A stretch of 7,641 bases of DNA, taken from the NCBI GenBank assembly GCA_049608225.1, contig JBMYXI010000098.1:1-7641 (forward strand). Reading direction: 5' to 3'. Source of the DNA: Parashewanella sp049608225 (GTDB lineage Bacteria > Pseudomonadota > Gammaproteobacteria > Enterobacterales > Shewanellaceae). A program made the translations under genes and the position numbers. The notes under the pieces were generated by a model. It did not search any database, was not told the origin of the DNA, and saw only the letters and a list, made by a program, of their open reading frames with translations. Positions 1 through 5,252 of the stretch are shown piece after piece (positions within the stretch are counted from its first letter, which is position 1; every line of letters starts with the position of its first letter).

Positions 1-95
1 TCAACCTGCTTCGCTTGTGAATGAGGGACTTTGGTATGAATCAAACTGATTACATTTTCAAGTAATACTGAAGGCATTGCATCTTTCAAGGCCAT
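1..95 (-). CDS. NAD-specific glutamate dehydrogenase, N-terminal fragment (partial)
   Basis: This is the first 31 complete codons of a gene that runs off the left edge; the frame stays open to base 1. The product starts MALKDAMPSVLLENVISL and continues with IHTKVPHSQAKQV. I recognise this from memory as the conserved start of the very large (about 1600 residue) NAD-dependent glutamate dehydrogenase of Gammaproteobacteria (Bac_GDH family, gdhB-like). That enzyme is cytoplasmic and oxidises glutamate to 2-oxoglutarate and ammonia. The ATG at 95-93 is preceded by AAGGA (109-105) with a 9-base spacer, which fixes the start. No catalytic residue lies in the visible part, so the call rests on N-terminal similarity alone. 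The gene lies 325 bases beyond the transporter gene, behind a probable terminator, so it is probably a separate transcription unit and unrelated in function to the envelope operon. Confidence 0.62.
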   Translation of the reverse strand, partial: MALKDAMPSVLLENVISLIHTKVPHSQAKQV

Positions 96-220
96 TTTGC
101 TGTTTCCTTAAGCGTCTATGGCAGCGCTTTTTTTATCATAGTTTGGATGCTCAAAATCGGGTATGAAACATAAGTATAACTTCAATTACAAAAAATTAAC
201 GAAAACCTTGTCATACCAGC

Positions 221-255
221 ATACAGAGCCGCTTGCAGATTCTGTACTATGCGGC
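221..255. repeat. Nested, mutually exclusive inverted repeats
   Basis: TACAGA (222-227) and TCTGTA (241-246) form an inverted repeat. It extends to GCATACAGA against TCTGTAcTATGC if one extra C is allowed. Overlapping it, GCCGC (228-232) can pair with GCGGC (251-255). The two pairings cannot form together. The block lies about 125-160 bases upstream of the glutamate dehydrogenase start codon, so it could be an operator or, if transcribed, a leader RNA structure. No function is shown by the sequence. Confidence 0.35.
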
Positions 256-384
256 GAAGTTTATTACTAAATGGGATATTTTTCGAGGAAAATTTTAGTG
301 GTAATTCCACTCAATAACCATAAATTGTGTAATGAAAATGTGACTGATGTGGAAATAAGCAATATTTGTAACAGACCATGCATA

Positions 385-411
385 AATGGCGATGGTTTAC
401 GCATCGCCATT
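385..411 (-). terminator. Probable transcription terminator after the transporter gene
   Basis: A perfect 10-bp stem (AATGGCGATG at 385-394 with CATCGCCATT at 402-411) surrounds a 7-base loop. In the minus-strand transcript it begins 9 bases after the transporter stop codon. The run of U after the stem is short (ATTTATG), so it is not an ideal intrinsic terminator and may leak or mainly protect the 3' end. Its position between the operon and the next same-strand gene supports a role in ending the unit. Confidence 0.55.
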
Positions 412-420
412 CAACTTTAT

Positions 421-2727
421 TTAGTTCGCTTTGCGCCAAAAAAATGAAGCAAGGGCTGGAATAATGATAATCGCACCCAACATATTCACCAAAAACATAA
501 AGGTAAGTAATATTCCCATGTCCATTTGGAACTTTAATGCTGAAAATGCCCATGTGCTGACACCAATTGCCAAGGTTAATCCGGTAAAGATGACCGCACT
601 ACCGCGCTCTTGTAACGCTTCAAGATAAGACTTGTGTACTGACATACCTGATGACAACTTGCCTGACATGGTCGATAAAATATAGATACCGTAATCCACA
701 CCAATGCCTACGCCTAAGGCAATAACCGGTAATGTACTCACTACCAGCCCGATATCAAGCAAAGTCATTAACGCCTGTGCCAAAGTCGAAACCACATATA
801 ATGGAATGATCACCACAATCGTTGCTTTTAATGAACGAAAACTTAATAAACACAATACAAAAACTGCAGCATAAACGTAAAGCATCATAGGTACTTGCGC
901 TTCTGCGACAGCTTCATTGGTTGCCGCCATAACACCAACAGGACCTGATGCTAGCTTAAACTTCAATTCATCTTGATCAAGTTTGCTGGCTAATCGCTTC
1001 ACTTTGGCGATCACTCGCTCAATGGTGTCGGCTTTATGATCTTCTAAAAACACATAGATTGGCATTACTGAGCAGTCACGATTTAACAAACCTGAATTAG
1101 GCGGTATACGACTCACAGATTGTGCCAGACTTGCAGTATTTCTTGGTAACATTTGCCATTTAGCATTACCTTCATTGAAACCTGCATTAACCTTTTTGGC
1201 GACACTGGCTGCACTGATGGTTGACTGAACTCCCTGTGTGTTTGCGAGTTGCCATTCAAACTCATCAATTGATTGCATAAAGCCATGATAAGTACAACCT
1301 TCTTGCTTCGTTTCAACAATGACTGACATGACATCAGTCGTAATAGCAAATTTATCAGTAATAAATGCGGTATCCATGTTGTATCGCGAGTCTTGATGCA
1401 ATGCTGGTGCCCCAGCATGTAAATCACCAATTTTCATTTTCTGCGATTGGTAAAAACCCACAGCAAACAAGATAGCAGTAAATAACAACACCCAAGTCGC
1501 ATATTTTGGCGTCGCAAATTGCGCCAGTTTTTTCCAAATGGCAGTTGGTTCTTTGGTCGTTGATGGCGTGACTTGGTTACTTAGATCAAGATATGACAGT
1601 AATACTGGCAATAAAATTAAGTTGGTTAAAATAATCACCGCAACACCTAATGACGCAGAGATTGCCAGCTCTCGAATAATGCCAATATCAATCGCTAATA
1701 AAGTTAAAAAACCAACGGTGTCAGACAATAGCGCGACACCACCTGGCACTAATAAGGAGCGAAAGGCTAATGCTGCTGCAGCTTTAGTTTTTTCACCATT
1801 GGCGACACGTTGTTTCACAGCGTTAATCATCTGCACCCCGTGACTCACGCCAATAGCGAACACTAAGAAAGGTACTAAAATCGACATGGGATCTAAACCA
1901 AAGCCGACTACGGTAAGTAATCCTAATTGCCACTCAACCGCAACTAATGAACAAATTAGGGGGAGTACCGTTAATGAAACAGAGCGAGAGAATAAATAAA
2001 CCATCACCGAAGTAATGCCGATAGCAATCAAGAAGAACAGTAAAACGCCCTTAGCACCATCGGCAACATCGCCCGCCATTTTTGAAAAGCCGATGATGTG
2101 TATTTTAATATCTTCAGTTTCAAATTGGGTCCGCAATTGTGCTTCGAGTTGCTTAGCCAAAGCGATAGTATCTAGTGGTTTACCCGTTTGCGGATCGAAA
2201 TCTAATAACTGCGCAGACACCATTGCAGAACTATAATCTGCTGAAATTAAACGGCCAACAATACCCGCTTTTTCAATATTGCTAGCAACAGTAACTAAGT
2301 CTTGTTCTGAGTTAGTAAAATTGGCAGGAATGACTGGACCACCAGCAAAGCCATCTTCAACCACTTCAGTAAAGCGTGTTGATGGAGCAAACACCGATTT
2401 TACTTGCGTTCTATCAACCCCAGGAATAAAAAACAATTGGTCATGAACTTTTTTGAGTACAGCAAAAAATTTGGGATTAAAAATATCACCATTTTTATCT
2501 TCTACTGCAACCATCACTGAATTCGCACCACCGAAATCACTTTGATGCTTCAAGTAGGTTTTCATATATTGATGTTGCAGTGGGATATTCTTAGTGAACG
2601 CCGCATCCATTTTCAATTGGCTTGCTTGAAAACCTAAAAATATTGAAAGTAAAACAAAACCACTGATAACCCAACCACGATGACGGAACAGAAACGTTTC
2701 TAGTCCATTTACAATTTTTTCTAGCAT
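421..2727 (-). CDS. MMPL/RND-superfamily inner-membrane transporter
   Basis: The protein has 768 residues and the duplicated RND layout of a predicted exporter (MMPL family, COG1033-like). TM1 is at about 18-36, followed by a periplasmic domain at 37-222. TM2-TM6 lie at about 226-380 and TM7 at about 410-427. A second periplasmic domain at 430-612 is followed by TM8-TM12 at about 613-763. The second TM bundle carries GVGIGVDYGIYI around Asp678-Tyr679, matching the Asp-Tyr proton-relay pair known in MmpL proteins. The equivalent site in the first bundle reads AIGVSHGVQM (291-300), with no Asp. The second periplasmic domain has two cysteines (478, 552) that could form a disulfide. The family moves hydrophobic molecules such as lipids or hopanoids using proton motive force; the substrate here is unknown. 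The start is supported by AGGG with a 7-base spacer. It begins 21 bases after the propeller gene and is the last gene of the operon. The ends are intact and I see no frameshift. Confidence 0.9.
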   Translation of the reverse strand: MLEKIVNGLETFLFRHRGWVISGFVLLSIFLGFQASQLKMDAAFTKNIPLQHQYMKTYLKHQSDFGGANSVMVAVEDKNGDIFNPKFFAVLKKVHDQLFFIPGVDRTQVKSVFAPSTRFTEVVEDGFAGGPVIPANFTNSEQDLVTVASNIEKAGIVGRLISADYSSAMVSAQLLDFDPQTGKPLDTIALAKQLEAQLRTQFETEDIKIHIIGFSKMAGDVADGAKGVLLFFLIAIGITSVMVYLFSRSVSLTVLPLICSLVAVEWQLGLLTVVGFGLDPMSILVPFLVFAIGVSHGVQMINAVKQRVANGEKTKAAAALAFRSLLVPGGVALLSDTVGFLTLLAIDIGIIRELAISASLGVAVIILTNLILLPVLLSYLDLSNQVTPSTTKEPTAIWKKLAQFATPKYATWVLLFTAILFAVGFYQSQKMKIGDLHAGAPALHQDSRYNMDTAFITDKFAITTDVMSVIVETKQEGCTYHGFMQSIDEFEWQLANTQGVQSTISAASVAKKVNAGFNEGNAKWQMLPRNTASLAQSVSRIPPNSGLLNRDCSVMPIYVFLEDHKADTIERVIAKVKRLASKLDQDELKFKLASGPVGVMAATNEAVAEAQVPMMLYVYAAVFVLCLLSFRSLKATIVVIIPLYVVSTLAQALMTLLDIGLVVSTLPVIALGVGIGVDYGIYILSTMSGKLSSGMSVHKSYLEALQERGSAVIFTGLTLAIGVSTWAFSALKFQMDMGILLTFMFLVNMLGAIIIIPALASFFWRKAN

Positions 2728-2734
2728 GGTACTA

Positions 2735-2738
2735 CCCT
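2735..2738 (-). promoter_or_regulatory. Ribosome binding site of the transporter gene
   Basis: AGGG lies 7 bases before the ATG at 2727, inside the 21-base gap after the propeller gene. The closeness suggests that ribosomes finishing the upstream gene help load the transporter gene. Confidence 0.6.
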
Positions 2739-2748
2739 GTTGTTATTG

Positions 2749-3765
2749 TTATTTGTTCAGTGATATTTTTTTCAAACCTTTGGTTCCACCTAACCAAATT
2801 TGACCAGCTTGGTCAGTAGCTATGGTCAGAAAGTTAATCCCCTTTTGTTTTCTAACCAATTCAAGTTTCCCCACATGATTAAGCGTTAACACTTCACCTG
2901 CGTTACCCACAAACAAAAGCTTGTTATTGACGACGGCTGCGCTATGCAAAGTTGCAGAGGAGTTTGAAGCTACTTTCGTCCAGTGTTGTAAGTCTTGTTC
3001 ACTCTTAAATGCATTGCCTCTAAGGCCAATAACATAAATATTGTTATCATTTTCAATGGCATTAAACATTGAGCCTTCATAAGGGAAATCAGTCGACGTA
3101 AATGATTTACCTTGGTCGTTGGAAACAGCGACCAGCCCCAGCTCACCAATTAGCAGAATGCGATCATCTTTTAATGGTAATACTCGATTAAAGTGAGGTA
3201 ACAACGACCCTTTCTCTATTTCGTAACCTTCAGGATCAGATTGTTTGAGCTCATTTAAATAAACGCGATCTTCTTCCAGTAATAGTTCATCATGAAACTC
3301 ACTTGCCCAGTTTTTCCCGCCATCTAATGTTCGGTAAAACAAACCGTAAGCACCAACGGCTATTCCGTGTTGTTTATTAAAAAACAGTACATCCAAAAAA
3401 GGCTTATCAATATCGGTCGATGTGAATTGTGTTGTCCATGTTTTTCCTGAATCACTGGAATGAATGATAGTGGCATCATGACCTACGGCCCATGCGTTTT
3501 GCTTATCTAATGAAAAAACATTGGTTAACATAGCGCCTGTGGGTGTTGCGACTTGCTGCCACGATTTTTGTTGCGACAGTTGATACAAAAATACATGACC
3601 ACGTTCACCTACAGCCATGAGTCCGTCTGGTGTTGCAGTAATGTCTGTGATTAATGACGAGAAAGCTTTGGGTTGAATTTGTTCGTTCGCATTTGAGCTA
3701 AAACATAATAGTGTCAAGCACAAACTCAGACCAAAACTGACTGAATTAAATTTTCGCAAAAACAT
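2749..3765 (-). CDS. Secreted YCF48/BNR-type beta-propeller protein
   Basis: The protein has 338 residues with a Sec signal peptide: basic start, hydrophobic core at about 11-22, likely cleavage after SNA at residue 26. There is no lipobox around Cys16 or Cys21, so a soluble periplasmic protein is expected. Asp-box (BNR) motifs are visible at 103-110 (SSDSGKTW), 145-153 (RTLDGGKNW) and 215-222 (SNDQGKSF). A VGxxG-type blade motif recurs about seven times (51, 93, 136, 205, 245, 285 and 324), which suggests a seven-bladed propeller. A strongly acidic segment at 156-186 interrupts the repeats. The fold resembles YCF48, a photosystem II assembly factor, but nothing else here suggests phototrophy. 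Similar proteins are known beside MMPL transporters, where an accessory or scaffold role is plausible but unproven. The ATG has AAAGGA upstream with a rather long spacer of 11 bases. No catalytic sialidase residues are evident. Confidence 0.82.
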   Translation of the reverse strand: MFLRKFNSVSFGLSLCLTLLCFSSNANEQIQPKAFSSLITDITATPDGLMAVGERGHVFLYQLSQQKSWQQVATPTGAMLTNVFSLDKQNAWAVGHDATIIHSSDSGKTWTTQFTSTDIDKPFLDVLFFNKQHGIAVGAYGLFYRTLDGGKNWASEFHDELLLEEDRVYLNELKQSDPEGYEIEKGSLLPHFNRVLPLKDDRILLIGELGLVAVSNDQGKSFTSTDFPYEGSMFNAIENDNNIYVIGLRGNAFKSEQDLQHWTKVASNSSATLHSAAVVNNKLLFVGNAGEVLTLNHVGKLELVRKQKGINFLTIATDQAGQIWLGGTKGLKKISLNK

Positions 3766-3776
3766 AAATACGATAA

Positions 3777-3782
3777 TCCTTT
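3777..3782 (-). promoter_or_regulatory. Ribosome binding site of the propeller gene
   Basis: AAAGGA precedes the ATG at 3765 with an 11-base spacer, longer than the best spacing. No better-placed start with a signal peptide exists, so I keep this start. Translation may be moderate. Confidence 0.5.
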
Positions 3783-3812
3783 TGTATTGAAGTAAAACTA
3801 ATTTGGTGATGG

Positions 3813-3837
3813 GAAAATGTGGGCTGCGAACAGCCCA
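3813..3837 (-). terminator. Intra-operon hairpin with UUCG loop, possible partial terminator
   Basis: In the minus-strand transcript TGGGCTG pairs perfectly with CAGCCCA (3837-3820) around a UUCG tetraloop. It is followed after two bases by a four-U run (CAUUUUC). This is the strongest GC-rich hairpin I noticed in the window. It lies in the 95-base gap between the DUF1329 and propeller genes, beginning 23 bases after the DUF1329 stop codon. It could stop part of the transcription or protect the 3' end of the upstream half, lowering expression of the propeller and transporter relative to the first two genes. The U-run is short, so readthrough is expected. Confidence 0.55.
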
Positions 3838-3860
3838 AACTTAAATACATTCAAATAGAA

Positions 3861-5240
3861 TTAACGAATACCACGACGACGTAATGCCGATGGGGTAAAA
3901 TCAGCATCGGAGAGTTTGGCATCGAAATTATACATGCCACCTTCATTATCTAACCCCATAGCAATATAACGACGAGATTGCAGATCATGGAATACCTCTA
4001 ACGTACTCCACATAGTCGGAACTTCGTAATAGTTCAGCCCATGTGCCACAGCAACGCGATACAGTTGATCTCGATTGTCATATAGGTCCGCGACCGCAAT
4101 TTGCCATGAATCTTCATCAATATAAAACACGCGAGTTTTGTACAAATGGTTCATACCCGGCTTTAGTGTCGCTTTTACTTCCCAAACGCGATGTTTTTCC
4201 CAACGTACATATTGCGGATTAATATGACCGGGAGTCAATATTTGATCATAAGACAGCTTATCTGAGTGCAACTTGTAATCATTATAAGGAATATAAATTT
4301 CCTTCTTACCGACTAATTCCCAGTTATAACGTGTTGGCGAACCGTTGAACATATCAAAATCATCAGTAGTTCTTAGGCCATCAGCTAATGTTCCTGGCGT
4401 ATCAAAAGCTACATTCGGCGCTTTACGAACACGGCGTTGTCCCGTGTTATATGTCCATGCCTGACGAGGTTGCTTTTCTTGATCCATGGTTTCTTTTACT
4501 AACAAAGCGGTACCCGCTTTACGAGCTGGCTGAGTAACCACTTGTTTAAAGAAAAACAATGTATTGTCTTTTTGAAGTTGCTCAGGAGTTGTGCCAGGTT
4601 GGGTATATTGAAATCTTAATTCTTCATCATACTCAACAAGGTTATATGAACCGCTCGCGGTTGGAGCCGCTTGACCGCGAGAAGTTTCAACATTTACACC
4701 ACGGAATCGTAAAATATGATTCCAAATTGCTTCTAAGCCATTAGCTGGAATTGGAAAAGGTACGCCAATCGCGGCATTTTTAATGCCATTACCACCATCA
4801 GCAAGCTCCGCACGGGTCGCATTTGCCAGCGTTGCATCATAAACATATTGAGGTGATGCGCCACTACGCCTTGTTTGGTAAACGTTCATTTTATAGGTTT
4901 CAGGGTAAAGCTTAAAAAGAGCCACTTGCCCTGGTGTTAAAAACGATTTGTATTTATCAAGGTTGGCGCTGGTAATGGTGAATTGAATCTTATCATTTGG
5001 ATAAGGATCAGGGTGATGCATACCTGAAGTGAAACCAGCAACAGGCTGAGTTAACCCACCTGTCCATTTAGGAATTGAACCATCAGCATTACCAGCAACT
5101 TCGGCGCCTAATGGTGTTAAGGTTGTGCCTAACTGCTTCGCATCTTCTTTTGATACTTTTGCTTGAGCTAAAGGTGCGGTAATCGCGAGCATCATCGCAG
5201 CAGACAGTAGTGTTTTAGTTTTCATAGTTTTTATTAGCAT
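3861..5240 (-). CDS. DUF1329 family periplasmic protein (LolA-like fold)
   Basis: With the chosen start the protein has 459 residues. A signal peptide covers about 1-27 (hydrophobic core LLSAAMMLAITAPL, cleavage after AQA). I see no cysteine anywhere, so it is not a lipoprotein and should be soluble in the periplasm. Family hallmarks are GNADGSIPKWTGGL at 50-63, RRVRKAP at 269-275, PYNDYKL at 318-324, WEKHRVWEVKATLK at 347-360 and the basic C-terminus SALRRRGIR. The family is related in fold to lipoprotein carriers such as LolA and is regularly encoded next to DUF1302 genes, so carrying a hydrophobic molecule across the periplasm is a reasonable inference. Start choice: an in-frame GTG at 5252 would add four residues, but that GTG is part of the GTGGAG ribosome binding site, which sits 6 bases before the ATG at 5240. 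A third ATG at 5225 has no ribosome binding site at proper distance. The upstream stop codon is 12 bases away, indicating co-translation. Confidence 0.88.
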   Translation of the reverse strand: MLIKTMKTKTLLSAAMMLAITAPLAQAKVSKEDAKQLGTTLTPLGAEVAGNADGSIPKWTGGLTQPVAGFTSGMHHPDPYPNDKIQFTITSANLDKYKSFLTPGQVALFKLYPETYKMNVYQTRRSGASPQYVYDATLANATRAELADGGNGIKNAAIGVPFPIPANGLEAIWNHILRFRGVNVETSRGQAAPTASGSYNLVEYDEELRFQYTQPGTTPEQLQKDNTLFFFKQVVTQPARKAGTALLVKETMDQEKQPRQAWTYNTGQRRVRKAPNVAFDTPGTLADGLRTTDDFDMFNGSPTRYNWELVGKKEIYIPYNDYKLHSDKLSYDQILTPGHINPQYVRWEKHRVWEVKATLKPGMNHLYKTRVFYIDEDSWQIAVADLYDNRDQLYRVAVAHGLNYYEVPTMWSTLEVFHDLQSRRYIAMGLDNEGGMYNFDAKLSDADFTPSALRRRGIR

Positions 5241-5246
5241 TAGATG

Positions 5247-5252
5247 CTCCAC
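5247..5252 (-). promoter_or_regulatory. Ribosome binding site that decides the DUF1329 start
   Basis: GTGGAG follows directly after the DUF1302 stop codon (TAA at 5255-5253) and lies 6 bases before the ATG at 5240. Automated calls may take its GTG as the start codon, but there would then be no binding site upstream of it except coding sequence of the previous gene. Confidence 0.65.

Larger units (their letters stand above)
96..420. other. Intergenic region between the transporter gene and the glutamate dehydrogenase gene
   Basis: I see no convincing gene here. Reading in the direction of transcription, it holds the post-operon hairpin (411-385), a small 15-base palindrome with AGTGG/CCACT arms (297-311), a nested set of inverted repeats (221-255), and the ribosome binding site of the glutamate dehydrogenase gene. 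The promoter of that gene should lie here. TATACT and TATGAT hexamers occur on the minus strand (near 174-179 and 135-140), but neither has a good -35 partner, so I do not assign one. Confidence 0.6.

Noticed and set aside
110..134. Plus-strand terminator-like element: AAGCG/CGCTT stem followed by seven T
   Set aside because: The stem is only 5-6 bp and no plus-strand gene leads into it. It overlaps the ribosome binding site and leader of the glutamate dehydrogenase gene on the other strand, so the T-run is probably chance in an AT-rich leader.
311..553. 80-codon minus-strand frame across the end of the transporter gene
   Set aside because: It overlaps the last part of the 768-residue transporter in another frame, has a composition unlike a normal protein, and its end falls in the intergenic region. 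No ribosome binding site was noted.
1113..1430. 105-codon minus-strand frame inside the transporter gene
   Set aside because: It lies wholly within the coding sequence of the second periplasmic domain in a shifted frame and shows no recognisable domain.
1538..1843. Plus-strand open frame of 101 codons, and similar ones at 431-628, 2015-2236 and 4559-4744
   Set aside because: All lie antisense to the transporter or DUF1329 coding regions, have no domain I recognise, and are expected by chance opposite long genes.
2749..3765. Sialidase or other glycosidase, because of the Asp-box motifs
   Set aside because: Asp-boxes are structural. The arginine triad and catalytic layout of sialidases are not apparent, and the VGxxG repeats fit the YCF48-like group better.
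5250..5252. GTG start for the DUF1329 gene giving a 463-residue product
   Set aside because: The GTG is the first part of the GTGGAG ribosome binding site for the ATG at 5240 and has no binding site of its own at suitable distance.
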